Shown piece by piece: positions 1 to 11,239 of a DNA stretch of 64,000 nucleotides. A model generated the notes under the pieces. The model was not told the origin of the DNA. It saw nothing but the letters and a program-made list of their open reading frames with translations, and ran no database searches. Within the stretch, counting starts at the first letter, position 1, and every line of letters begins with the position of its first letter. The stretch covers positions 33,253,115 through 33,317,114 of the forward strand of contig CM055096.1 of the NCBI GenBank assembly GCA_029204225.1. The letters run 5' to 3'. The position numbers and the translations under genes are program-made. Source of the stretch: Diphasiastrum complanatum (Eukaryota; Streptophyta; Lycopodiopsida; Lycopodiales; Lycopodiaceae).

Positions 1-70
1 ACATATTTTGAGGCCAGTGATGTTCAATATACAGAATACAGTTATTCAGGTCACTATTGTGTGAGCCTAC

Positions 71-290
71 TACCAGGACAACTCAGGGGTGGTAATAAAA
101 ACTTTGCATCATGAGGAACCTACTCACATACGGTGGCAACAAGTGGCAAAAGACCTTGATGACTCAACAATATTCAAGGCCAACTAGTGAGTGGGGCGAA
201 TGTACCAGGACAATTCAGGGATAAAAAACCTATGCACCATGAGGATCCTACTTACATATGGTGGCAACAAGTGGCGAAAGACCTTGATGA
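71..290. repeat. Direct duplication of about 90 bp
   Basis: A segment of about 85-93 bp starting at 71 recurs from 203 (spacing 132 bp), with about 10 differences by eye. Both copies open with TACCAGGACAA and end near AAAGACCTTGATGA. No protein family was recognised; it may be debris of the Gypsy element that follows. Confidence 0.7.
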
Positions 291-1049
291 TCAGACTCAA
301 CAAGCTACATATGAAAGGGCTTGATTCAAGAATTTATCTGTTGAAAATTCTTAAAAGTTCTTTCAGGGCTACTAGATTTTCAGCATTGGTGTACAATTTA
401 GTACATTTTTTCAGGCTTATAACTCCGAGTATTGGCAATTAACATTGAAGGTGAAGTTAGATGAGACCCACATTTGCACACACATATTCACAGTTTCCAA
501 CCTCAGATTAGTACAAATTTTGAAGTTGCTCATTGCTGTACTTTAGAGTTTGCCATGGTGCTTATCCATGAACAAAAAAACATGAACTAGACATTGAAAT
601 CAAATGGGAAATCTGTTGTGTTACATACGCCAGGGCAAGAGAAAACCTAACTCTCTCGAAGGAGTGCTTGCACACAGAGTTATCTCACCCTTGCTCCCCA
701 ACATTTACCTACATCCACTAGACAATTTTGGTGAGGAACTCAAAAACCAATACTAGGAAAGGGTCACATCTCTCGTAAAAACCCCGCATACACATGGGTT
801 CTCTATAGATATCTGGAACAACAATGTAACGAAAAGGCAACATGTCATATGCCGTTGCCACACATTGAATCCCATGATATTGCTTTGAGCTACTAGGAAT
901 TTGATTGTAGAAACAGAATACATAATAGATCAAGATTTGGGGAATCGTGATTCATACCATGAATGTTATCAAAGGGGCAATATTTTTCTATATGATAAAA
1001 CTTCAGGGGTGGGGTTCTTGCTCCACACTCAAATATTATATAATCTGTA

Positions 1050-2240
1050 TTCATCCCCTAATTCGGGTCACTGAGGTATTTCGAAGACCCATTAGAGGGT
1101 GAAAAGCAGGTCTAAGTGGGACAGTTTGAAGAAGAACGTTCATTCTTACATCCAAGAATGTGTATCATGTCAAGTTAACAACATTGAGCATGTGAAGCAA
1201 CCTAGATGACTAAATCCACCATTAATCTCTTCGCAAAGGTGGGAGAGTATCAATATTTACTTACAGGTTACAGCTAACATGTTACAAAATTGGGTGGATA
1301 TGATCAACTATACGTGGTAAGGGATAGACTTAAAGTATGCACACTTTATACCTTACAGAACTACTTTCAGAGCTGCTCAAGTAGCACAATTATTACATGT
1401 ACACATGGATGACTGAGGGAAATCATTCGTGACAGGGAAATAAAATGTGCAACTCACTTCTGAACGGAGGTAATGGATAAATTGAAAACCAAGTTGTATT
1501 TGCATCTTGCATTTCATCTAGAGACTGAATGGAAGGACTTAACAAATAGGCTGGGACCTTATCTCCAACATTGGGTCTCTAACGACAACAAAAAAATGGA
1601 TTGACTAGTTACATTTTGCAGAATTGAGCTACAATTTTGCATCTCACATGTCAACATGAATGACTCCATTCTAAGCCTTAAACAAATATGAGACAACACA
1701 ACCCGTCAACATGGATTTGAAAGTAGTAACTATGTTAGCTATATCAGAAAAACTACTACACAAGCAAGGTGTTATAAAAGCTAATCAAGATAATACACCA
1801 AAAGCTCAAATATCATGCTGACAAATAGCATTCAGTCTGACAGTTCCAAAAGAATGAACATGCATTTAAAGTTGAAAGAGAAGTGGAGCATCTTTAATGC
1901 TTTCAGAATTCAAAGAAGAACTGGGGCATAGGCTTGTGGGGTTTGATCTATCATCTACAATAAAGAGGCACCATGTCTTTCATGTCAGCCTGTTGAGAAA
2001 ATATTTCAGGAAAGATGAATTGGTATCAGTTTTACTTCCGCCAATCAATGAAGAAGGGAAAGACGTTATTGAGCCAGGAGCTGCCGTTTGAGAACTAAAG
2101 AGTTCAGAAAGAATAGAATATTTGATGGAGTGGAAAGGGCAACCGCCCAACTCATGGGTGGAAAGTCCATCTTTCGAGACATGGCCTGAATTGCTTGAAT
2201 CAACTAACTTACTATCCAAGTTCAAATTTTGACATGGGAG
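1050..2240 (+). mobile_element. Gypsy (chromovirus-type) integrase and chromodomain fossil
   Basis: Around 1130-1330 the plus strand carries an integrase zinc-finger-like stretch (KKNVHSYIQECVSCQ) followed by the VVRDRL stretch typical of Gypsy integrase cores. At 1897-2091 is the integrase C-terminal motif HHVFHVSLLRKY, and at 2100-2200 a chromodomain-like stretch (YLMEWKGQPPNSWVE). The domain order fits a Gypsy chromovirus. The copy is old and broken in many places; no LTR was identified at either end. It probably lies in the last intron of the minus-strand ATG12 gene. Confidence 0.8.
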
Positions 2241-2249
2241 CTGAGTATC

Positions 2250-3485
2250 AGAGATGTGACAATTCATCTTTCCGTATCTTAGGGGAAACAGCTTAATCAG
2301 GGGAAATGTCGTGTACTGCCATTTTGGCAAATAGGTTAGCAGTAGAGACAGTAGTCTTTGATTTAGACAATTAAACAGGAGCAATTGGTTAAGTCTTGGT
2401 TACGATTTGAGCTACAATTAACAAACTAGAAATAGCTATAGGCCACACTAGAATGGAGGTATTCATTTTGAAGTGTTCTTAGCTCCTATTTGAGAGTTTT
2501 CATGGTTGTAGTGGATCATGTGCCATTGTTTCCACATGATTGGTGCCAAACTCTAGAATAAGGCTAGTTCTAAAAATCGGCAACCATTATGTACTAATTC
2601 TCCATGCTTCAGTGACCCTTACTATAGATGTTCTTGCCTGTGTTCATAAGTTTCTTTAATGTCTATTGTTTTCTTATATTTCGATGTTAAAATGGATTTT
2701 GATGATTATGAATCAATGCTTGGCACGTGAAATCTATTGAGTTGATCTTTTGATAGTCGATTCACTATCAGCAAATTAAATTATAAATAGATTACAGCTT
2801 ATTAAGTTAAATTAAAAAAAAATCGAAAAATGATAAATACAAACTTTTGTGAAGCACTGGGGTTGTTATACCCATGTTCTGCAGCTTTCAAAGCATGTGC
2901 TATTCTATGTACTATATGCATAAAATAATTATTGGATTTTTTCTTGTTCCATAAATTTGGGGAACGTTCAGATCCAAACATTCTGTATGGAACTTTCCAG
3001 GTTCAAGGGATTTCAAGCATTGTCAAATCACTCTCAGAAAATGCTCAAAGCATTTGAATCCTGTGAAGTTTCAAAGACAAGTCATTAACAGTATTGGAAT
3101 TTTCTTGAACATGCTAATGGCAAGGTAGTGCTTTACATCAACCTGTATATTTGCAAGTGTCTTTTGAGATCAATGATATGTAGCATTTTGTGCAATATAA
3201 TGAGTGTGGTATCTGTAGAACAGAGTCACTGCTACAACTACATAGTGGTGCTCTAATATTAAATATCCAGTATCAGGAAGGTGTCACTGTGAATAAGTGA
3301 TCATCACAATAATGCCCAGGACCCATACCACAGTTTTGTTCTAGAACTCATTATATTCCGTCCTTGCAATCACATACTAGAAAGCAACATCTCCTTATTT
3401 AATAAGAAAACAGCCTCCAAAATTGACAAGGAAAGGCATTCCTCAAACAAGTAGAAATAGTGAATCTGGAAACTTCACCACTTAC
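2250..3485. other. Non-coding stretch, probable last intron of ATG12
   Basis: No open frame or repeat was recognised. It starts (minus strand) with the good splice donor GTAAGT directly after the fourth ATG12 exon, so it is probably intronic. The expected last ATG12 exon (about 19 residues ending in Trp-Gly) was looked for on the minus strand here and in 1-2250 and was not seen. Confidence 0.4.
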
Positions 3486-6154
3486 CTCAAACAAATCAGC
3501 AACAACTTCATCAGGGTTGGGGGAAAATGCACTGTTGATGTACACAAACTGATCACAGTAGACAAGAAAAAACAAAAGTCATCCTCGCAAAAATAAAACC
3601 CCATCAGTTTGTCTTATCTTGGAAGAAAATGAACAAAACAACAGGAACTAAAGAGGGAGATAAGTTGTTAACATCTAATATGCAATGCCCAGTCTATCTA
3701 ACAAATCAAAGTCAAAATATTCAGACTACAATGCATGAATGTCTAGTCACAGAATACTCTTTGTCAAGTTCATGTGGCTCTCATGACTTTAAATGATATG
3801 TCGACGAGATTTAACAGAATATAAATAGATTTTCCATAAAAACGTTTAAGTCTGTCATTAGAATTAAACTTTTTGAAGACCCAAACCTCCAACCATCAAG
3901 AGACCTCAAGGAACAGCAGCAAACTAAATTGCTTTGTGCATGGAGAATTCTTTACTAGAAAAGACAGATATTGTAGCTGACGTGTGACAGCAGGTACATT
4001 CCAGATAGGCAACATAATGGTGTAGACTAGAGCACAGCTATGTAAGAGTAGGCAATATAATGGTGAAGAATAGTGAACTCAGGCCTGATCATAACATCAT
4101 AATCCCTTCCAAGTAGATGCACAATTCAAAATATGGTCTAATCTTTAAGGTCCACATCTGAAAGCCTGAATCTACTCCATCATAGCATGATTGTTCCCAC
4201 GATAAAACAGCTAACCAAGCTTTTCCTCCCCTCCACTAGTACTTGTAACTCTTTTTCCATTGAAGTTATACATGTAACTAATTGATACTATCATGCTTAA
4301 GGACTCACTGATTCATGTAGACTCCCAACTACTAGTCAACGAATTTGGGTTTATTGCTGTGTCATCTGCTCATTAGCTGATAACCCAAAAATACATTCTG
4401 AACACTCAGAAGGTGTCGGGGACCACCTACTAAGGAAACAACCCTAAAAGGCTCAAGAAGACTAAAAGTAGGATAATTCTCACCCCCCCCCCCCCCCCCC
4501 CAACAAAAAATACACACGTGGCTAAATTTGGATTTTTTATAGCCCCCCATACTCTCATCTTTTATGCAATAATGTTCTCGCAAATTGTCAAGGAGAATCC
4601 TTAATTGAAGAGCCAAATCAAAGAGAGAGTGCCCAAAAAGGAATCTCATCTTTAATCCCTCTAGGCAAAATTCGTGACTGATTATAGAAAAAGTAAGAGC
4701 CTTTGTAAGGCTATCCTTGGCAATTAGTCTTTAAAAAACCCAACCCTACACATCAAGAAGAATTAACGAATGTGCATAACAATGTAACACATTGCGATTA
4801 AGGAAAAATTCATTCTGAGATCAACACCCTCAACCAAGGCTTGGCTAGTAATCACGTGTGGATTTTGTATGTATAAAGTTATAAACCTTACTTGGGACTT
4901 ATTTCAACTAGAGGTGGTACATGGTTATTATATCTCCCCCAATTACAATCTTAAGAAGGATACACGCATGCCAATTAATAGTCCCGTTACAATCAAACTC
5001 ATGGCTTACTTAGGAGACTTGAATTTGTTAGCAGCATAATGTTTATTTTTCAAATATTGAATCACATTTTCCACATGCTTTTCTTTACAAATCCTTGCTT
5101 AGACCACTTAACACATTAAAGCACAATGCTAACAGCATCATACATATTTCAAATCCGACTCAAAATCGGGTACTCCAGATATACCTTAGGCAACCCCCTT
5201 GGAACGTTTTTAGTCTACGCATTCTAACGGGCTAGGCAAACATGATGTATTCTCTCCATTGAGATACTACCAACTGAAATCTTGAAATTTTAAAAAAACA
5301 TCGCTCTCTAATTTCAATGCATTAACTCTTAAGGTACAAATGTTGAATGTGCTCATCACATAACAACAAATTTGCGCTTACCACGGTCTCTCGATGTAAT
5401 TGTTTGCGTAGAAAGTCTATGACCTTGGCAAATTTTTCGGCAGCCGCAATCTACACACAATGTGAATCTTAGGATTCACTAATATATTCATAAATATATA
5501 ATAGAAGCCGCAAGAGGCTGATGATTCTTAAAGTTACAACACGGACATGTGCAGCACATTTGCAAATCTTAGGAATGAGCATCAAAGTGTTCTCGTGTAC
5601 TAAAAAAATGAACAACCTTCTGACCTTGAACTTGGACTGCTTCAATATGGGGGCATCTCCAGTTGCCCTGAAGAGTATCACCACTGCACATAAAACGCAT
5701 AATTTGCAGTTTATAAACACCTCTCTCTCTCTCTCTCCTTTGGTAAATTAAAGATTAATAGACCTTTCTTTCTTTCTCTCTCTCTGCTATATCACTATTT
5801 CTCCTCAATTTCAGGGGTTTTCCCAAGTTTTTGTTTTATTTTCTGAGCCCAGAAACCCTAACTGACATCCACCTTGCCAGGGTCTAGTTTCAATCTTCAA
5901 ACATCACCGTTAATTTCCTTGAATACAAAGACATGACCTCCCGATTTTTGATGCCATATCTTTAACCTACTCCGCCACACAACAAGAGAGAGGAATGTTA
6001 TTTGTTTCTGGAGATTATGAGACGCTTAATTGTGGTTGCTCCTTCTGAGATAGTGATGTTTTGGACTGTTACATACATACATGCAAGACAGATGGGCTTT
6101 TGGTATGGAGAAAATTTTACCGAATGCTTCTCTCTCTTTGTCTCTCGCTGCCAT
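3486..6154 (-). CDS. ATG12: ATG12, autophagy ubiquitin-like modifier (exons 1-4; last exon not in window)
   Basis: ATG12 is the ubiquitin-like protein that ATG7 and ATG10 conjugate to ATG5; the conjugate acts as E3 for ATG8 lipidation in the cytosol. Four minus-strand exons are visible: 6121-6154 (MAARDKEREAF, phase 1), 5625-5683 (VVILF, then RATGDAPILKQSKFK), 5382-5450 (IAAAEKFAKVIDFL, ending RETV) and 3486-3548 (FVYINSAFSPNPDE, ending ADLFE). All introns are GT-AG (437, 174 and 1833 bp, then an open last intron) and all phases agree, giving 75 codons with no stop. The peptide closely follows Arabidopsis ATG12 (about 94 residues), from memory. The missing part is the C-terminal segment with the conjugating glycine, expected left of the window. 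Exon 1 is the least certain part; it is chosen because its GT donor, phase and length fit and its ATG has a plausible context. Confidence 0.88.
4483..4501. repeat. Poly-C tract, 19 bp
   Basis: An uninterrupted run of 19 C lies in ATG12 intron 3 (poly-G on the transcribed strand). Its length is prone to sequencing error. Confidence 0.9.
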
Positions 6155-6260
6155 CACCTTCCCTTTCCCTCGATCCTCTTCCTGCTGCTGCTGCTGCTGC
6201 CTTCTCCTCTACGTTCCTCCTCATTTCTATTTATTTATTTTTTGTTCTGGGAAAGTCCTT
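6155..6260 (-). promoter_or_regulatory. Putative ATG12 5' leader, purine-rich with a CAG run
   Basis: Read on the minus strand, the bases just before the ATG12 start are purine-rich and include about six CAG triplets (6180-6200), then an ATAAATAAATAG stretch near 6226-6240. This is typical of plant 5' UTR sequence. No clear TATA box or transcription start could be placed. Confidence 0.35.
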
Positions 6261-6299
6261 AAGCATTAGAGCACATCGGAGGACCTGACCTTTAAGAAG

Positions 6300-7260
6300 G
6301 GCTGCCCTTGGAGGACCCAGGACCCAGCCCAAACGACCCGCTAGCCACTTCTCATGTTTTGGTTTGATGTTACCAACACCTCCCAAAGGTATGGAAGTGG
6401 CCAGAGCAGTAGTTTCTAAGGGAAATTACCAGCATGTGTCTACCATCCTAGGCCTTAGTGTCACCCTTTTTTATTGGTTGGGTGGATAGGCACCGAGTTA
6501 TGAGGTGGAGAGGTGGAGAGGTAACACCATGCAATGGCCCACTTCCAACATGCGAAGAGAGGGAGTTGTACTTGAATGGGTTAGGTTTTCCATGTGAAGA
6601 GCCTCCTAAGCAATGCACCACCCTTGTATGCATTACATTGCAACCAAATGCAATGCTCTACACCACAAAACATTAGCCATGTGTCTCGTGACTTGTATAG
6701 CAAGTCGCGGTCCAAAAATGAGGAACCAAGCCCTAAAATGAGGCCTAATTATCCCATGACTTGTTTGTTGCAAAAATGCATGGCCTACACGAATGAGCCA
6801 TTCTCATATGTGCACATGTGCATGGGGTGGCAAGCAACTCAAACAACGAATGCGCGAAGTTTGTTTATACTTCCACGTGTGTGAACGATCCCATAGTTTT
6901 TAGATCAAACATAGGGCAACAAAGGTTGCCCTATGATTGGTGTGGGCATTAAACCCTAACACCACAATTAAAGCAACTTCAAAATACTTCAGCCTTCCCT
7001 AGGCTACAACCAAGGACTACTATTTAGTTGTGTTACCCAACCCAGGCCTTAATGACATTATGTAGTTGCTTCATGCCAAATTCATTATATCCTTGGTAAT
7101 GCCAAATGCTTTTTTATTTTGTATTTTTGGAGCCACCAGATATAGAATTTTCATGTAATTCTCAACAATTTAAACCGTCCACCAAAACTCTCATATGTGG
7201 ATAGCCAATGAGAGATTGACACCTAAGCATGAACCTTCCAACAAAATGTGCATTTGAATA
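6300..7260. other. No recognised gene
   Basis: Short open frames occur on both strands but none resembles a known family, and none is supported by splice-site logic. It may hold upstream control sequence of ATG12. Confidence 0.4.
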
Positions 7261-7264
7261 GCTA

Positions 7265-8240
7265 ATGACACAAGGCACATGCGATCAATTGATATTTTAT
7301 ATCAAGAAAATGGTGTCATTGCCTATGAGTCACGATGTTTATGTTCTTATGAGCGGCGTCATTCTACACACGAAAAAGAACTCTTGGCCACTATGCATGC
7401 ACTTAAGAAATAGTGTCATGACCTTTATTGCACTCATTTGGATATTTTCAAAAACCACTAGTGCCTTTATTGTTTGTTCACTCAAAAACATGTCGATGCT
7501 CATCAATATTGATGGCTCCAAAATTTATAGACTTTGCCTTTGACATCCATTATAAACTTGGTGTTTCTAAGGATGTTGTTGACACCTTGTCTTGTCTTCC
7601 TATGTTGATATATAGTTTGGTCATAGTCAACCCTCCCTAGTTTGATCACCTTTCCTCAGCTCAAAGTTTTGTGCTATTTATGTCTTTGCTATCCATGCAT
7701 TCACCCATCTTCACTAAATGTACTCCATTCAGGAGTGTTGTCTTTATTATTATGGCACTTTATGCATTCCTAATACCTTTGATCCAAGCTCCATTCCATG
7801 ATGCTCACTCTTCTCCTGTGAGTGGCCACATTCGATTTCATAAGACCTTTTTTAACATACCTGATCATTTTTTCTAGCCATCTCTGAAACCTAACCTTGT
7901 TACTCTTCTTCTCCAATCCTCTTTTTACCTAATCTATAAATACTATCTTGCCAAAGCCTCTGATTTATTACAACCTTGACCCATTTACACTATCATTGGA
8001 TAGACATTTCTATAACTTCATTAATGGCTCTCGCATACCTAGCATGGTTATGATTCTTGTTTAGTTGTTGTGGATAGGTTCCTAGAATAGGCTCACATCA
8101 TTTCAATCAAACGAACCATTGAAACAACAGAATGCGTTGCATTTTCTCTCATTAGAGATCTTTCACCTACATGGTTTGCCTTTTTGTCACTTATTGACAT
8201 AGTGACTTTACTTGTCTTTTATGGACAAACTTGATGCATA
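7265..8240 (+). mobile_element. Gypsy RNase H and integrase fossil
   Basis: The plus strand shows RNase H-like text (THEKELLATMHALKK in one frame near 7360-7410; DIHYKLGVSKDVVDTLS in another near 7540-7590, like the Gypsy tether YKPGKSNVVADALS). After these comes the integrase zinc-finger start HDAHSSPVSGHIRFHK near 7800 and a VVVDRF motif near 8060. The order fits Gypsy pol. It is old and broken many times; no LTRs were found. Confidence 0.75.
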
Positions 8241-8404
8241 TTCTAGATTTTTATTGCCACTACTTGAATGTTTATTATTAAGAATCGTGGTTTGGTTCAT
8301 AGTTAAAAATCCCATAATGGAATCCCAAACTAGAAAAAATTTAAAATTAATTTTTTTTATAGCATGGCATGCTAGCGTCCATAGTGAAACACCCTTAAAA
8401 AAAA

Positions 8405-8580
8405 CATTTGAGCTATTACGCTTGGCATCTTAGGCATGCTATCTTTGGAGGCTGCAATTTTTTTTTTCCTATTTCACTTTGCACACAGGTGTGCTGTCTT
8501 TGAAGGCTACAAAAAAAAAAATTCTAGCTATTTCACTTAGCACATCGGTGTGCTCCGTGTGGAGGTTGCAAAAAACATTT
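8405..8580. repeat. Three degenerate tandem copies of about 65 bp
   Basis: Units around 8410, 8470 and 8530 share the core CTATTTCACTT-GCACA followed by GGTGTGCT, then GGAGGCTGCA and an A- or T-run. The function is unknown. Confidence 0.6.
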
Positions 8581-8599
8581 TGAAATAATATTTTTACTC

Positions 8600-9756
8600 A
8601 AATTTTGATTCTCAAATGTGTCAAAATACTTTTTCTATTTTTTTATTTGAATTCTTCAACCTATCAAACCTGTAATGTATCAACAAAAATGCGATATAAT
8701 ACCTTAAAAGTGGATATTGTTGATGACAGTGATGGTTTGATATCTAAATTGCCACATGCGCAGCTTGGTACTTGCATTATCACATAGACTATATAATTTG
8801 TTTTATGTGAGAAAATTGAATGGTTGTGAATTATTCACATGATACAGTGACTCATGCTATGACATCCAATCCTTTTGTGGTATTGAAAAATGACCAATTT
8901 TATTACGTGTCAAAAAAGAAAGAAAAAATGTAAGTGGGCACAACATCATAAAAGGAAGATGTGCTAGAGATTATCATGACACCTATCAAGGGACATGGAG
9001 AGAATTACTAGTAATACATAGTGGAGACAACCAGTGTCGCAAAGTTGTCTCACATTGAGGTCCTCACAAAGGACATGTTGAAATCCATTGAAATTTTTGC
9101 ATCTAGTTAGTACCTTCTTGTAGTTAGAGACAAAATGCAGTTAATATATATGGCATGCAATGTGCTACATAATCGTTGTGAACCATTGGTGGAATGAAAT
9201 TCACAAAACTTGCAAAAAATATCAAAGTGCCACTCAAAATGGAACACCTCATCAAAGATCTGCTCGAATTAGACATGAGCTTGAACAATTCATTCCACGA
9301 GCATTCATGAATCATGATAAACCCACCATAGTTGTTGAGAAGTCTTGTTGAATCTAGATGAAGATAATTGGCACAAAGTCATGGAGGTTGACTACAATTA
9401 ATTGCTTAAAAATTTCAAAGATCTTGATCCATTATGACCAATCTCTCCAAACTAGACAATCTACTTCTCACGAAAATGGTAGAAAATGGCACCTACAGAT
9501 TCACAAAGATCTCACTAGAAGTTGTAAACTCAAAATAGGGCTCCTCCCTATTCTAGAAACCTCAATGGGATATCAACATAATTCTCACACTCTCACAAAG
9601 AAATCTTGACTAGAATAAATTTGAGTCTCGCACAACTTCATTGCAAATTCTACACTCAAAATGAGAAAAAATTGACCACTAAAAGCAAAACAAGATCACT
9701 ACATCTCTCCACATTTTGATTTGTAATCAAACCTGAAAAAATAATTTTTAGACAAC
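8600..9756. other. No recognised gene
   Basis: AT-rich sequence with short open frames only; nothing was recognised. Confidence 0.4.
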
Positions 9757-9903
9757 TGTTGGAGGATTTTTGGATATCAAGGCAGGCCTAATTCTTAGGT
9801 AGATCATAGATCTATAAGCAGTTAATAAGTGAGAGGGATTTGGCACCCTACGTGTTTAAGTCTAACTCGATGATCACATAGTTATTTGATTATTATCTTG
9901 TAG
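9757..9903 (+). mobile_element. LTR 5'-end fragment, family with TGTTGGAGG start
   Basis: The first roughly 147 bp match the beginnings of the LTRs at 10514 and, inverted, at 59060. Shared blocks include TGTTGGAGGATTT, GAGGGATTTGGCACCCT and GATCACATAGTTATT. Confidence 0.75.
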
Positions 9904-10059
9904 AGATACACTTCAAAGCTTTCATCTGCATTTTGCTCCTTTCATTCTTAGGTATATGGCATAAACTCAATATCAAAATACACAATACCATCTATCTTAG
10001 GCTTCTTACCATTGAATGCCTCATCTAGTGTGCAATTAGGTACTGCCATCATTGCCAAC

Positions 10060-10512
10060 TTTAACAATTGTCAATTCTTCATTTCAACTATCCCATATTG
10101 TTGAGGCATATCAACATGTGCAAATTGTTGTTTTATTCCATGCTCCTTGCAAAAATCAATAAAAGAATAGTCACCACCACAATCAGATCTGATCAATTTG
10201 ATCTTGGTACTTGATTGATTTTTCACCAATGCTTTGAAAATTTTGAAGCATCTCAATGCATCAGAATTCTCTCTAATCATGTAGATTCAAGTCTTCCTTG
10301 AATAATCATCAATGAAAGTCAAAAAATCAAAGGCATTACCAATTGACATTACCGTCATTGGTCCACATAGATTTGAGTGCACTAGCTTAAGCACTCATTT
10401 TGCTCTTATTCTCTCTTCCTTATTGAATTCTCCCTCTATGAGTTTCCTAGTAGGCACCCTTTGCAAATGGACTCTTCTTTGTCATCCAAAGTGGGTAGAC
10501 CTATGACCATCT
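10060..10512 (-). mobile_element. Copia integrase fragment
   Basis: The minus strand reads as Copia integrase core: LVHSNLCGPM, then FIDDYSRKT, then IKLIRSDCGGDYSF, then FCKEHGIKQQF and a PQQYGIVEMKN end. It is a broken fragment lying between two LTR copies of an unrelated Gypsy family. Confidence 0.85.
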
Positions 10513-10513
10513 T

Positions 10514-11118
10514 TGTTGGAGGGTTTGTGAATATCAAGGCAATCCTAATCTGGTTATTCATTTATAAATAGTTAATAATTGAGAACATTTTGTCACCTTG
10601 TGTGTGTAAGTCCAACCTGATGATCGCATAGTTATTTGGTTAATTAGAAGCTAATAGAAGGACTTTAGGCCAAATTGTGAAAATGAAATGTCACAGGGCC
10701 TAATAGTCATGTTAGTGAATAAAGAAAGTTTCCCTCTAAATTTCAAATAATGGAGATAGAAATTGGCCAATAGGAATTGATGCAAAGTGCCCTAAAATCC
10801 ACCATAAATAGTGGTACTTTGTAGTTCATTTTTCATGTTCATTTTCAATTAAGAAGGTGGAACCTCTATTGATTTGCACTTGGATGTCTTTGCTTCTTCT
10901 CCTTACTCTATCTCTCATCTTTTCTTTGGATTTTTATGTTAATTGGATCTGCTAATTGTTGGGAGTGAATCTTGTTATACTTTCTATGATATATGTGTGT
11001 CTTATGAGAACGAACTTCCGCGTGACATGTATGAAGAGGATAAAGAATCCTCTTCATCTATTGATGCTTTGCAGGTGCTTAGGTCTAGGGTTGAAGGTAG
11101 AAAGAAAAATCCGCTACA
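10514..11118 (+). mobile_element. Gypsy 5' LTR (Tat/Athila-type), 605 bp
   Basis: The LTR runs from TGTTGGAGGG to CCGCTACA and is followed four bases later by a tRNA-Asp-type primer site. The same LTR occurs inverted at about 58285-59060, and its first 147 bp recur at 9757. The downstream internal region is replaced by a Copia element from about 11240. Confidence 0.8.
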
Positions 11119-11122
11119 ATTT

Positions 11123-11140
11123 TGGCACCGTTGTCGGGGA
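11123..11140 (+). promoter_or_regulatory. Primer-binding site, tRNA-Asp type
   Basis: TGGCACCGTTGTCGGGGA is one of the usual Tat/Athila primer sites matching the 3' end of tRNA-Asp (common form TGGCGCCGTTGCCGGGGA). Its place directly after an LTR supports the orientation of that LTR. Confidence 0.8.
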
Positions 11141-11239
11141 GCTACACCAAATTTTTATTTTCAACATGTTTATAAGTCATGGAAATTCACCGACTTTCAT
11201 ATTTTTCAAAAAAAACAAGCCAAATATGAGCGCATGACA

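Noticed and set aside
5469-5720. An 83-codon frame containing RATGDAPILKQSKFK
   Set aside because: Only 59 nt are ATG12 exon 2; the rest is intron on both sides, so the frame as such is not a protein.
5800-5870. AAACCCTAA telo-box-like word and an ATGTCAGTTAGG start as an alternative ATG12 exon 1
   Set aside because: No splice donor follows in a usable phase; the exon at 6121-6154 fits far better.
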